Shown here: positions 34,725-44,200 of the stretch, piece after piece
Layout: each line of letters opens with the position of its first letter
How positions within the stretch are numbered: position 1 is the first letter of the stretch
From: Nitrosarchaeum sp.
Lineage (GTDB): Archaea; Thermoproteota; Nitrososphaeria; Nitrososphaerales; Nitrosopumilaceae
Reading direction: 5' to 3'
NCBI GenBank assembly: GCA_021414365.1
Contig: JAIOOR010000007.1
Coordinates: 1 to 64,000, forward strand
Length of the DNA: 64,000 nt
Notes under the pieces: model-generated
Told to the model about the DNA's origin: nothing
Databases searched by the model: none
What the model saw: the letters and a program-made list of their open reading frames with translations, nothing else
Made by a program: the position numbers and the translations under genes

Positions 34725-36464
34725 TTATATGAACAGTGTAATTATGAATAGAATTACACTTCCAATCATGAATCCTTTTGTAATTTTTAAAGAATTATCA
34801 AGTGCTTTGGAATAATCTTCGTATATTCCACGACCCATTACTTTTACATCTGTTTCATTTTCCAAAATTTCAAATTTTGCAGATGTGATTTTTGACTCTG
34901 CATTTTTTGCAATTTCTAAAAACCACTTTGATAATTTTTCTGCACTTGTAATTAGTCCTAATTGATAGTATCCATTTCTATTTCTGGCTTTAACTGGAGC
35001 ATAATGTGTATCTGAAGTACATATTTCTAATAATCTATATCCAGCGCTTGCAAAATTTTCTACAATTTTCTCCCTTATTCCATTTTCCATGTTGTTTGCA
35101 TCTGCCCAACCTAGGAAGAATTTTTTATCGTTAATTTTAAGGCAAACTATTCCAAGACCACCCATTGCCAAATCTTCTGTCCAAACATCCATGTTATCTG
35201 AATTTGCATAACCAAATTCTAATTGGTAGCTTTCTTTTGTAATTAAAGAATCAAGACATGATTTTGCTGCTTTTAGCATGTCTTCACCATCTTCTTTTGA
35301 AATTTCTTCACCCATTGCATTATGGCAATCAACGATTAATGTTCTGGTGTAATTCCTGTTTTTGGCGTATTGTTCAATTTCTTTTTTCATATAGTTTGGA
35401 ATATCTTCCATTCCAAATGGTGAGAGTGAGAGAAACAATAATGGATTTCTTCCAAATAGTAATCCTGTCACTCTAGCTTTGTTAATCTGAACTGTAACTG
35501 GCTCAGTACACATCAACCCTTCTTCTTTTACAGTACTTTTGTCCAAGTTTTTTAAATAATTTTCAACTTCATTTTTTGATGGTAGGTTTAGTGAATGATC
35601 TGAAATACTATGCATGATCATTGCTGAAGAATCTAAGTTTTTGTACATCAAATATGGGATGTTGCTTCCTCCAACTGGATGATATGGTCCTGGATGAATC
35701 TCAGGTAAAACCATTCTAAATTCAGAGCTTCCGTTAGATGATCTGAGTCTTATTTGAGATGTTGACACTTTTGTTTTATATGAGCGTTGTTCAATGATTT
35801 CTTCGGCTTCTGAAAAATCATTTCCTTGTGATGCCAAGTATGCTTGAATTGTTCTGTGTGTGCTCTCCATACCTGGTCTTCCAGCTCTGTCTGTTAATAC
35901 TGACCACACACTGGCAATTATCAAAAATACTATTCCAAATCCAATTGACATTGGATTTGTTAAAGTTGAACTCCACATATCATAAGGAATTATCACTAAA
36001 AACATGGCAAGTGGTTGTATCATGCATATTGCCCATGCTTTTCTGATGCTTGCCCCTAATGTTGTAGTAAAAATTCCTATTCTGAAACTAGCAAACAAAA
36101 ACATTCCATATGTTACAAAAAACAATGATGTCTCTTTTACTAGAACAACACTTGCAAGCAGTCCCATGAGCAGTACTGCAATCCATAACATATTTCCAAA
36201 AAGTGATGCATGTAGTGATTTTGAATATTCTTTTTTTCTAGTAAAACGTGTATCTACTAATTGAGTTAATGCCAACACTCCAATTACTAATGGAATTCTA
36301 AACCAAATTTCATTTGAACCCTTGTATCCAAAATAAACTGTGGCTGTAATCACAGCTGCAATAATCAATGAACCTATAAGTGAAAAATAATGTGATGCCG
36401 GATTAATTAATGTAAGGGAAAACCTATTATGTATATTTGAAACGTCATCTGAAGATTTTTCCAT
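34725..36464 (-). CDS. DUF2070 family membrane protein
   Basis: 579 aa. Six or seven membrane helices in the first 190 residues, a large cytoplasmic domain with PEIHPGPYHPVGGSNIPY, HSISDHSLNLPS and IVDCHNAMGEE (conserved His/Asp suggest a metal-dependent hydrolase-like site), and a final membrane helix. Archaea-specific; function unknown. The Sec61-beta gene ends 3 nt upstream, so the two form an operon. Confidence 0.9.
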   Translation of the reverse strand: MEKSSDDVSNIHNRFSLTLINPASHYFSLIGSLIIAAVITATVYFGYKGSNEIWFRIPLVIGVLALTQLVDTRFTRKKEYSKSLHASLFGNMLWIAVLLMGLLASVVLVKETSLFFVTYGMFLFASFRIGIFTTTLGASIRKAWAICMIQPLAMFLVIIPYDMWSSTLTNPMSIGFGIVFLIIASVWSVLTDRAGRPGMESTHRTIQAYLASQGNDFSEAEEIIEQRSYKTKVSTSQIRLRSSNGSSEFRMVLPEIHPGPYHPVGGSNIPYLMYKNLDSSAMIMHSISDHSLNLPSKNEVENYLKNLDKSTVKEEGLMCTEPVTVQINKARVTGLLFGRNPLLFLSLSPFGMEDIPNYMKKEIEQYAKNRNYTRTLIVDCHNAMGEEISKEDGEDMLKAAKSCLDSLITKESYQLEFGYANSDNMDVWTEDLAMGGLGIVCLKINDKKFFLGWADANNMENGIREKIVENFASAGYRLLEICTSDTHYAPVKARNRNGYYQLGLITSAEKLSKWFLEIAKNAESKITSAKFEILENETDVKVMGRGIYEDYSKALDNSLKITKGFMIGSVILFIITLFI

Positions 36465-36467
36465 GTC

Positions 36468-36638
36468 CTATCTCGGAAGCAAAAATATGTCTACAAGCCA
36501 TGAAACAACAATTAAGCTAATTGGAATTGATACAACTATTTTTGGATCAATTTTGAATCCTTTGGTTTCATCCTCAAAGAATCTCATGAGGCCTCCACTT
36601 GATGCTGGTAGTGGGGCTCCCTTCTTTTTACTGCTCAT
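36468..36638 (-). CDS. secG: Preprotein translocase subunit Sec61-beta
   Basis: 56 aa from ATG 36638 (MSSKKKGAPLPASSGGLMRF); ATG 36650 adds four residues. Canonical tail-anchored form: basic Ser/Pro N-terminus, FFEDETKGFKIDP, then one membrane helix (KIVVSIPISLIVVSWLVDIF). Third subunit of the SecYE-beta channel that exports the signal-peptide proteins listed here. Confidence 0.93.
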   Translation of the reverse strand: MSSKKKGAPLPASSGGLMRFFEDETKGFKIDPKIVVSIPISLIVVSWLVDIFLLPR

Positions 36639-36924
36639 TGTTGTTTTCAAAACTAGGATTTTGACATAAATACTTTATTCTCTGCCAAAATTGGCATTAA
36701 TTGTAAAAAGTGGCTATTTTACGCTTAATTTATTCTATATGTTGATCCATGGGATCACATGTGTACTTTTTGTCACAGATAAAAACAAAATGAAAAAATT
36801 TGGTCTTCATGTTATTCACGTGATAAAATATGACTGTATATTGAAGTATGTTGGATTTTTTACGAGATAAAGCTTTAACAAAATCATCTATAATTGTTAA
36901 AACGATCAGATATGCACTTGTCTC

Positions 36925-37251
36925 TTATTTTTCAATTTTTTTTATTGTTTCTATGATGGAATTAATTGATCTCAGAATGTCCTGTTGTTTTTCATGATTT
37001 GTTTCTTGTTCTAATTCTTTTGATAACTCTGATAATTTTTTTCCTAATGTTATCTCTAATGTAGATTTTGTTGCTTGTTGTTTGTCTTTAATCTGGATCT
37101 CTCTTTTTTCAGGTTCGCTCCCGCATTTGATACATAGTGCATGTCCTTCTTTCATTACTCTTACTCCTGAACAATATGGGCATGGTTCACTTAGCAGTGT
37201 TGCTCCATTCAATAACATGTCTGCTGCCTTTTTCGTCAGTTCTTTTGACAT
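36925..37251 (-). CDS. SSSCA1/ZNRD2-type zinc-ribbon protein
   Basis: 108 aa. N-terminal domain of the Sjogren autoantigen p27 family: helix KKAADMLLNGATLLSEPC, zinc ribbon Cys24, 27, 40, 43, and a C-terminal coiled coil (LGKKLSELSKELEQETNHEK). The archaeal role is unknown. Divergent from the SUI1 gene. Confidence 0.9.
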   Translation of the reverse strand: MSKELTKKAADMLLNGATLLSEPCPYCSGVRVMKEGHALCIKCGSEPEKREIQIKDKQQATKSTLEITLGKKLSELSKELEQETNHEKQQDILRSINSIIETIKKIEK

Positions 37252-37353
37252 GTGCTAAGTTGGAATTTCTCTCTAAAAAATGCAATTATTTGCTTTTTAA
37301 TTCGTCCTCAAACAAGGCTTAATAGTGCGTAAAATCAAAATAATTTAGAACGT

Positions 37354-37662
37354 ATGGCGGTAATTTGTAATACATGTGGGCTTCCTGAAGATCTATGTGC
37401 TTGTGGTGAACTCGCTAAAGATAGTACAAAAATTATAATTCGTTTGGAAACTAGAAGATTCAAGAAAAAAGGAACTATGATAGAAGGACTTGATCCTAAA
37501 TTAAATAATCTAGAAACCGTTGCCAAAGAATTGAAAAACAAATATGCTTGCGGCGGAACTGCAAAAGATGGATACATATTTCTTCAAGGTGATCATCGAG
37601 ATACAATCAAAGATACTCTAATTCATTTAGGATTCCCTGAATCTAGCATCGAACTTCATTAG
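37354..37662 (+). CDS. Translation initiation factor aIF1 (SUI1)
   Basis: 102 aa. N-terminal zinc-binding CNTCGLPEDLCACG, then the SUI1 fold (KIIIRLETRRFKKKGTMIEG, ACGGTAKDGYIFLQGDHRD). Checks start-codon selection on the small ribosomal subunit. This matters in a genome with many leaderless and TTG/GTG starts. The CPBP gene follows by 7 nt. Confidence 0.96.
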   Translation: MAVICNTCGLPEDLCACGELAKDSTKIIIRLETRRFKKKGTMIEGLDPKLNNLETVAKELKNKYACGGTAKDGYIFLQGDHRDTIKDTLIHLGFPESSIELH

Positions 37663-37669
37663 ATAGACA

Positions 37670-38662
37670 TTGCAAATATCTGATAACATTTCTCAAATTA
37701 TACGAATTCCCCATTTAGCACTTTTATCAATTATATTTTCTATGATGCTACTATCGTTTCCATTTGGGGTATTTGTTGTGTTTGATACTGATATTGGTAA
37801 CGATATTAATTTTCAATATCCGTTAAACCATTTGACTCTCTTTAAAGAAATCGGTTATCTTATTCCATCTGGTGTTGAAATAGGAGATCTTTTTATTGTT
37901 TTATGGTCTGCGTATGCTATTCTTTTTGCAATTGCTATTCTTGGTCCTGACTATGGATTTCTAAAAACACTTTCTATTCATCTTGGTCATGGAAAATTAG
38001 AAACAAAATCAAACTACATGTTTACAATCACAAAATGGTTTTCAATTCTCATTTTACTGTCGATCATTATTGATTTTGTACAACAGGGATTTGGAATAGT
38101 TACTCTGCCTCCGTCAGTAGATAATGATCTTACTCAATTTTTGTATGTGAGTCTATCTCCAATTGTAGAAGAATTTGGATTTAGATTGATGCTCATAGGT
38201 TTGCCATTATTTGTGTTTTATTCCCATAAATTGTCCTTGAATCATTTTTTAAAATCCCTTTGGAATCCAAGTAGTAATTTACATATCAGTGATTTTAAAA
38301 AACCGCTTATTTTGATAGTCTTAGTTGGTATCTTTTTTGGTTTATCTCATATTATGACGGGTGAACCTTGGAGTGAAGGAAAATTTGCACAGGCATCTGT
38401 AAGTGGAATTATTCTTGGATGGTTATATTTTCGGTTTGGTTTGATTCCTGCAATTCTCGTTCACTGGGGAACAAATTATTTTATTTTCTCATATGCTAAT
38501 TTTATATCTCAAATTAATCAGATTACTGTAGAGGACGCATTTTCACAGCCTCTAATAGACACCATGGAATTATTATTTTTCATATCTGGTATATTTTCAG
38601 TATCTATATTGTTGATCAATCACTTTAAGTCTAAAAGAGAATCAAAATTAAGAGTTGAATGA
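37670..38662 (+). CDS. CPBP (CAAX-like) intramembrane metalloprotease
   Basis: 330 aa, about eight membrane helices. Abi/CPBP motifs: EEFGFR (Glu167, Glu168, Arg172), FFGLSH and HWGTNYF. An intramembrane glutamic/metallo-protease; the target is unknown. TTG start 7 nt after SUI1. The C-terminal tail is basic (KSKRESKLRVE). Confidence 0.9.
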   Translation: MQISDNISQIIRIPHLALLSIIFSMMLLSFPFGVFVVFDTDIGNDINFQYPLNHLTLFKEIGYLIPSGVEIGDLFIVLWSAYAILFAIAILGPDYGFLKTLSIHLGHGKLETKSNYMFTITKWFSILILLSIIIDFVQQGFGIVTLPPSVDNDLTQFLYVSLSPIVEEFGFRLMLIGLPLFVFYSHKLSLNHFLKSLWNPSSNLHISDFKKPLILIVLVGIFFGLSHIMTGEPWSEGKFAQASVSGIILGWLYFRFGLIPAILVHWGTNYFIFSYANFISQINQITVEDAFSQPLIDTMELLFFISGIFSVSILLINHFKSKRESKLRVE

Positions 38663-38741
38663 TATCTTGAGTTTATTTCTAAATTGTTTTGAAATTCAAT
38701 GTGTTTTTTTACAGTTTAATTTATTTTGATTTTAAATTATT

Positions 38742-39650
38742 TTAAAGATCTAATGCAAGTTTTAGCCCTTTGTATCTATTTCTAATGGTGACCTCTGTAA
38801 CTCCCGCTGCTTCTGCCACGTCTCTCTGAGTTTTACTTTCACCATTTGTAACACATGCTACATAGAGTGCAGCTGCTGCAAGTCCCATGGGATCTTTTCC
38901 TGCAGAAATTTTTTGCTCTTCTGCAGTCTGCAGTATTTTTGTAGCTGCTCTTTTTGTTTTTTCAGACAATCCTGCCTTACTTGCAATTCTTGAAATGCAT
39001 TTTACAGGATCCACTACTGGCATTTTCAAATTAAGCTCCCTTAGTAATAGACGGTAGCATCTTGCAATGTCTTTTCGTTTAATGTTACTTGCTTGACCAA
39101 TATCTTTTAGTGTTCTTGGTGTTTCTGTATCTCTACATGCAGCATAGAGTGCAGATGCAATTAATGCAGAAATTGAACGTCCTCTGACCAAACCTTTCTC
39201 TAATGCTTTCCGATAAATATAAGCAGCCTTTTCAATAACTGCATCGCCTACTGCTAATTTGTCTTTTAATCTATCTAGTTCGCTAAATGCCTGTCTAAAG
39301 TTTCTATCAACTGGCTCATGAACTTGACTTCTACTATCCCAAGTTCTTAACCTCTCAATGGTACTTTTCATGGCAGAAGTTAGTGGTTTGCCTGTTGCAT
39401 CTCTATTTTGAGGATTGATTACTGTTGCCAGTCCCATATCATGCATTGCTAATGATGTTGGCACTCCAGCCCTGCTTTTGTTTTCACCCTCATTAGAAAA
39501 TGATCTCCATTCGGGACCTGATTCATCCACTTTTTCAGTAATAACAAAACCACACTTTCCACAGAAATTCTCTCCCGTAGTGGCATCTGTGACTAGTGTA
39601 CCTTGCCCACATCTTGGGCATCTGTCTTTGGGATTTACATTTTTAACCAT
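38742..39650 (-). CDS. tfb: Transcription initiation factor TFB
   Basis: 302 aa. Zinc ribbon Cys11, 14, 30, 33 (CPRCGQG, CGKCGF), B-finger region ESGPEWRSF, and two cyclin folds (RDTETPRTLKDIGQASNIKR; GESKTQRDVAEAAGVTEVTI, recognition helix for BRE). Partner of TBP at 21192. Thaumarchaea often carry several TFBs; only one is seen here. Confidence 0.97.
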   Translation of the reverse strand: MVKNVNPKDRCPRCGQGTLVTDATTGENFCGKCGFVITEKVDESGPEWRSFSNEGENKSRAGVPTSLAMHDMGLATVINPQNRDATGKPLTSAMKSTIERLRTWDSRSQVHEPVDRNFRQAFSELDRLKDKLAVGDAVIEKAAYIYRKALEKGLVRGRSISALIASALYAACRDTETPRTLKDIGQASNIKRKDIARCYRLLLRELNLKMPVVDPVKCISRIASKAGLSEKTKRAATKILQTAEEQKISAGKDPMGLAAAALYVACVTNGESKTQRDVAEAAGVTEVTIRNRYKGLKLALDL

Positions 39651-39768
39651 TTTTTTCCTTTCAAAACCTTTTATGATGATATTTAACCATTGCTAATTCA
39701 TTTCTTATAAATCTGATGGTGATCCATGTCTAAAATCATCAAATTTAACAAAAATAACTTATTATTTC

Positions 39769-40407
39769 TTATTTAACAACTAAGATACTTCGAATTTTCT
39801 TAGCAATCTCTGGTTTTTCATTTTGCTCTAGTAGAAAATTCAAATCTTCTATATTGTCTACATCCCACATAATTCTTTTTACAAAAACTAGTGCTACATT
39901 TCTTGTATGTTCTTTTGCAGTGCTCATATGAATTTTATAACTGTCTTCATCATAATGTGTTATCATCAAATCTGTGGGCATTCTTACAAGTGCGTTTGTA
40001 CCGTCAAATCTTCTGGATGGAACGACTATTGCAAAATTTGGTGGTGTTTTGTAGTTTAACATAAAATCTATGTCTTGAGTTTTGATAAATGGTATGTCTT
40101 GGGGAAAAACAATTGATGCATCAAATTGATTTTCTAAAAGATATTTGTCCGCTAAAGCTACTGCATTATTGACACTTTTTTCATCATTATCTGGAATAAT
40201 CACCGTATTGTATTTTTCCCCTATTTGTATTGCTTTTTCTTCTTTTGTTACGATTACTATTTTATTAATTTGTGGAGAAATTGATAGTGTGTGAATTATT
40301 TCTTCTAACATAATTTTGCATAATTCTTCTTTTTGTTGTAATGTTAAATCTAAACGCGTTTTTGCTAGAGAGAAAGTCTTTACAGGAATGATTGCTGCAA
40401 TTTTCAA
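39769..40407 (-). CDS. cofC: 2-phospho-L-lactate guanylyltransferase
   Basis: 212 aa. Activates phospholactate (or phosphoenolpyruvate) with GTP in F420 synthesis. CofC signatures: AIIPVKTFSLAKTRLD at the N-terminus, VFPQDIPFI for metal binding and SRRFDGTNALVRMP. It starts 1 nt after cofD, in one operon. Confidence 0.94.
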   Translation of the reverse strand: MKIAAIIPVKTFSLAKTRLDLTLQQKEELCKIMLEEIIHTLSISPQINKIVIVTKEEKAIQIGEKYNTVIIPDNDEKSVNNAVALADKYLLENQFDASIVFPQDIPFIKTQDIDFMLNYKTPPNFAIVVPSRRFDGTNALVRMPTDLMITHYDEDSYKIHMSTAKEHTRNVALVFVKRIMWDVDNIEDLNFLLEQNEKPEIAKKIRSILVVK

Positions 40408-40408
40408 A

Positions 40409-41329
40409 TTATACGTGTATTTGTTTTAAAATAAAATTTGCTAATGCGTCTTCAGCTAGTTTGTTGTTCATGGTGATTTTTGTTTCAAACACTTTCATAT
40501 CTAAACTCTGAATTTTTTTTACTAATAATCTATCTTTAGAATCAATTACTATGTTTGAGCATACATCTGAATACATTTTTGCAAGTCCATATGCGTTTGT
40601 TTCAATTCCTGCCGCCTCCATGTATTTAGCAGCTGGTCCACTAATTGCTTTGTCTCCGATTAGTGGACTAACTGCAACAACTTTCTTTTTGATTTTTGAG
40701 AGTTCTTTTCTAATTCCTTTAATTTGTAGCATTGGTCCAATTGATGTGAGTGGATTTCCAGGTGCTAAAATTACCATGTCTGCATCATGAATTGCATTAA
40801 CAGCTTCAGGGTTTGGGCGAGCCTTGTCTGCTCCAATATACTGAATCCCTTCAACTGGGTCTCTTCCTCTATGTTTTACCCAGTATTCTTGAAGATGTAA
40901 TTCTCCTTTGTCCGTGGTAATTCTTGTTTCAACACTGTTATCTGTAACTGGAATTATGTTTGCACTAACTGCAAATTTTTCACACATCCATTTTGTAATA
41001 TCGCTCAAATTTTTGCCATTCTTTAACATGTTTGTTCTTATCAGATGAGTTGCTGCATCTCTGTCTCCTACTCTAAACCATGTTTCCTCTCCAAACACCT
41101 CCATCTGTCTTAGAAAATTGAACGTATCTTTTTTGATGCCCCATCCTCTCTCTTGATCTAATAAATCTGCTAAACCATAAACAATTGTATCAATATCTGG
41201 ACATACGTATAATCCATAAAGCCAATAATTATCTCCCACATTACTTATTACGTTGACTTTAGATTCTTGGGCTACTAATCCTCTGACTAGTTTTACCGAA
41301 CCTGTCCCACCTGCTAGTACTGTAATCAT
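40409..41329 (-). CDS. cofD: 2-phospho-L-lactate transferase
   Basis: 306 aa. Transfers the lactyl-phosphate group from CofC's product to FO, giving F420-0. Starts ITVLAGGTGSVKLVRGL; other family motifs are SNVGDN, YVCPDIDTIVYGLAD, DRDAATHLIRT and LAPGNPLTSIGPML. First gene of the cofD-cofC unit. Confidence 0.96.
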   Translation of the reverse strand: MITVLAGGTGSVKLVRGLVAQESKVNVISNVGDNYWLYGLYVCPDIDTIVYGLADLLDQERGWGIKKDTFNFLRQMEVFGEETWFRVGDRDAATHLIRTNMLKNGKNLSDITKWMCEKFAVSANIIPVTDNSVETRITTDKGELHLQEYWVKHRGRDPVEGIQYIGADKARPNPEAVNAIHDADMVILAPGNPLTSIGPMLQIKGIRKELSKIKKKVVAVSPLIGDKAISGPAAKYMEAAGIETNAYGLAKMYSDVCSNIVIDSKDRLLVKKIQSLDMKVFETKITMNNKLAEDALANFILKQIHV

Positions 41330-41445
41330 TCCATTTTCTCCTAAAACTGTAAATCTAATTATTGTCTCTCCATATTACTTTTTCAGAAATTCCCGATCTA
41401 ATTTTTTAGGATAAGTTTATTACTAATTAATTTACGATTTTATTC

Positions 41446-42801
41446 GTGACTAGGACTGTATTTTTAGCAGTTTTGATTGCTGGAATGTTTGTAATTGGTT
41501 CTAGCTCTTCTGTTTGGGCAGCGCAAGTTGATGCCAGAATCAATCCTAATAGTGATACCTCTCCATTTTCATACCATTATCAGAAAACAATATTTATTGA
41601 ATATCCAGATGGAGGAAAACTCTTTGATGAACTTCATGAAAAAGAGTGGACAGTAACTGGTTCTGCCGACTCTTCAAATCCCGGAGTTCAAAAATTAATT
41701 GAAAGTCTTAATACTAAAATGCAAAATGATAAAAGCCATGCAAAAATTTCTGATTTAAAAATATCATATGAAATTTATCTTAAAGGAAGAAATCTCAATA
41801 CATCTATTGATTATAAGATAATAATTGAAGGTTTACTTTCTAACTATGTAATTACAAAGGATCAGGTACGCACACTAATTGATATGGGTTGGAGAGGAGT
41901 TGGTACTAATGATCCTGTTATAATTGATGGTCAAGAAATTAACTTTCCAATTAGTATCTTAAAAGAAAAAGAGCCTGAAGTATTTTCAGTTCTTTCAGGA
42001 ACTGAAGCAGAGTCTATACTATCAAAACCTCTTATCAACGCTGATTATATTTTAGAGCAGCCAATGACTAACTGGCACTTTTTGTTTGATCCTACTGGAA
42101 TCAATGTTGATGCTGGAACATTTGGTTTAGACAAATCTATCTCTGGCTTTGTTGTATCTAAATGGACAATGGGTGAAAGTAGTCTTAGAGAAGGTAGACA
42201 AGTGGAAAAGACTTTCTCAGCAGATGTTGTAGCTGATAAAAATTACGCAGTTAGAAGTGTTCAGTCTGCAGATCAAGGAAATATAGCTGCAATTGGATTT
42301 GGAGCATTAGATGTTATTGATGGTTTGGAAATTGCAGGAATTACTCCCAAGCCCCCAAGTGGATACGCTACAACTTCTACTGGTGGATTTCCTATAACTA
42401 TCATTTATGGTATGGCAGGATTGGCTGCAATTGGCGGTATTGCATTTTTCATATTTAGTAACAGATCATTAAAGAATGAAAAAATAGGTCAACAAGGAAT
42501 TGACCCAGGTAGATTAGTAAGTTATCAGACAAGTGCATCTTCTGGTGGTTATCAAACCAATAGAGGTGAAGCATATCTTGCTGACACAAATGACTATGAG
42601 CAGACTAGGAGTGTGTATGAGGAACATCAACAAAGTCCGTCACTCACAGTCTCTAGTCAAGAGGAAGCAGCATGTGGTTGTGCGGCATCTGAAGAGATTG
42701 GCACTGAGTGTGATTGTGTTATGCATGGTTCATGTTTATGTGATGCAACATGCAAATGTGGTGCTGATCTTTGTAAAGAAACAGCATCTTCTATGAGATA
42801 A
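41446..42801 (+). CDS. Exported membrane protein with a metallothionein-like cytoplasmic tail
   Basis: 451 aa from GTG 41446. Signal peptide (residues 1-26, cleavage near VWA-AQ), an extracellular domain of about 285 residues, one membrane helix (316-338) and a 113-residue tail. The tail ends with nine Cys in 34 residues, mostly as CxC pairs: 410/412, 422/424, 430/432, 436/438, plus 443, and His427. This looks like a soft-metal (Cu, Zn, Cd) cluster-binding site inside the cell. No enzyme motif seen. Confidence 0.8.
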   Translation: MTRTVFLAVLIAGMFVIGSSSSVWAAQVDARINPNSDTSPFSYHYQKTIFIEYPDGGKLFDELHEKEWTVTGSADSSNPGVQKLIESLNTKMQNDKSHAKISDLKISYEIYLKGRNLNTSIDYKIIIEGLLSNYVITKDQVRTLIDMGWRGVGTNDPVIIDGQEINFPISILKEKEPEVFSVLSGTEAESILSKPLINADYILEQPMTNWHFLFDPTGINVDAGTFGLDKSISGFVVSKWTMGESSLREGRQVEKTFSADVVADKNYAVRSVQSADQGNIAAIGFGALDVIDGLEIAGITPKPPSGYATTSTGGFPITIIYGMAGLAAIGGIAFFIFSNRSLKNEKIGQQGIDPGRLVSYQTSASSGGYQTNRGEAYLADTNDYEQTRSVYEEHQQSPSLTVSSQEEAACGCAASEEIGTECDCVMHGSCLCDATCKCGADLCKETASSMR

Positions 42802-42828
42802 TCCATTTACAAAAATATTTTAAAAATT

Positions 42829-43116
42829 TGTGTGTGCTGGGAGTAACCCTCCTTCTGTTTTCACGATATTGCGCTTTGCAGCCTACCTGAACTTGGTACA
42901 GGATCCTAAAGTTCTGTTTGGCTTTGCTCCATGTGGGACGTCTTTTTCATTCCTTCTCTGGAAATCTCAGGTTTTACCATCATCGTGCGCCAGGTTGGAT
43001 TCTTTTCTGCTCCGTTGCCAACCATCTCTGATTATCCATCTCCGGATCACATTTCCTGTATGGAGGGAGGAGTTTCCTCTGCCGTAGCAGCGTGTCGTGC
43101 TCCAGCTCACACATTC
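42829..43116 (-). ncRNA. rnpB: RNase P RNA (archaeal type A)
   Basis: About 288 nt. On the minus strand the P1 stem pairs TGTGTG-AG-CTGG near 43113 with CCAG-CACACA near 42831. Conserved region I reads GAGGAAACTCC (about 43069-43079), and the 3' part has ACAGAAGG followed by GGTTACTCC, the partners that build P4. TATA-like AAATTAAA (43131-43138) predicts a start near 43110. Higher GC than its surroundings. Exact ends are estimated. Confidence 0.88.
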
Positions 43117-43131
43117 TAGGTGTTTTTTGAT

Positions 43132-43773
43132 TTAATTTGAAGATTGCCTTTCTGGCTTTTTACCTATAATAAACAATGTTCCAAACTCACGCTTCCATTT
43201 TTTTCTACTCTTTACATCTCTAACATGTTTTGTTTTTGTTTCAAATCCTGTATCTGCAAATTTTTTTTTCCATTCTTTTTTTGAAAGTAAATGCATTTGA
43301 ATTTTCATCATGTTGGCCCATTTTACAGTTGCCCTGTTATCTGAATAAAAATCTGTACCACAAAAAAACACTCCTCCAGGTTTTAATAGTTTGTATATTT
43401 TTTTGAGAGCAGTATCTAAAGAATTTACATAGTATAATGATTCCATTGAAAATATAAAATCTAATTTGCCATGATTTTTTAAGGATTCGATATCTGTGTG
43501 AATGTATTTTTCTTTAATACTTTTTTTCTTTGATTTTGCTTGCAAGATCATATTTTTGCTTTTATCTATACCTGTGGCATTTTTGCATAGTTTGTTTTCT
43601 GCAATTTTTCTCACTACCCATCCATTACCACATCCTACATCTAGAAATGAAAACTGTTTTTCAAATGAAACTGTTTTTAAAAATTTGATAACGTTTTTCC
43701 TGTGCTCTTTTTCCATTATCTTATCTCTGCCATTATTAGCCCATTCATCAAAAATTTTACTTACTGAATCCAT
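43132..43773 (-). CDS. SAM-dependent methyltransferase (class I)
   Basis: 213 aa. Rossmann-type: motif I FLDVGCGNGWVVRKI, acidic GIDKSKNM, DFIFSMESLYYV and LKPGGVFFCG. The basic tail (RDVKSRKKWKREFG) might bind nucleic acid. Substrate unknown. Confidence 0.88.
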   Translation of the reverse strand: MDSVSKIFDEWANNGRDKIMEKEHRKNVIKFLKTVSFEKQFSFLDVGCGNGWVVRKIAENKLCKNATGIDKSKNMILQAKSKKKSIKEKYIHTDIESLKNHGKLDFIFSMESLYYVNSLDTALKKIYKLLKPGGVFFCGTDFYSDNRATVKWANMMKIQMHLLSKKEWKKKFADTGFETKTKHVRDVKSRKKWKREFGTLFIIGKKPERQSSN

Positions 43774-43885
43774 TGATTTGAGAAAATCGTCTTTTAATTA
43801 TAATCTTCGTCTTACTGAGCTTTGATATGAACGAGTTCTACGTTTTACTTATATCCAAATTTTTGATAAGAAATTTGAAAATAAC

Positions 43886-44098
43886 TTGCCAGATGAATCA
43901 TGTAGAAATTGTGGGGGGAGACTGGTTGATTATTGCAAGTGCACTCAATGTAATAAAACAATTAAAATGATTTGCACTTCATGCGGGACTAGAACTCTTG
44001 AGCAATTTCACAGCTTTTGTATTTCTTATAAAATTCTCTCAAACAGTTCTCCCGTAATAAATAAGTCTGATAACTCTTATCTGGAAATGTTGGCTTGA
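43886..44098 (+). CDS. 70-aa double zinc-ribbon protein (MPDESCR family)
   Basis: Starts at TTG 43886, supported by the identical MPDESCR opening of its paralogue at 32412. Ligands Cys6, 9, (17), 19, 22 and Cys30, 33, His42, Cys45; second knuckle CTSCGTRTLEQFHSFC. The C-terminal 25 residues are polar. Lies about 100 nt before a 980-aa exported protein on the same strand. Confidence 0.8.
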   Translation: MPDESCRNCGGRLVDYCKCTQCNKTIKMICTSCGTRTLEQFHSFCISYKILSNSSPVINKSDNSYLEMLA

Positions 44099-44200
44099 TA
44101 CTTTACAAATCAGACAAATTTTTAGTATAATTGTTTCCCAAGTTTTAAGTAATATGAAAGCAAAATTTTATTTCTGAAACGAGAAATCATAGTTCCAGGA

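Noticed and set aside
36740-36871. 43-codon plus-strand frame starting MLIHGITCVLF
   Set aside because: Weak promoter position, no conserved motif, and it begins inside a 15-bp inverted repeat (TGATCC-ATG-GGATCA, 36743-36757) that more likely belongs to the Sec61-beta promoter region.
42830-43119. Two overlapping plus-strand ORFs of 85 and 62 aa
   Set aside because: They lie inside the RNase P RNA on the opposite strand; composition follows RNA structure, not codon use.
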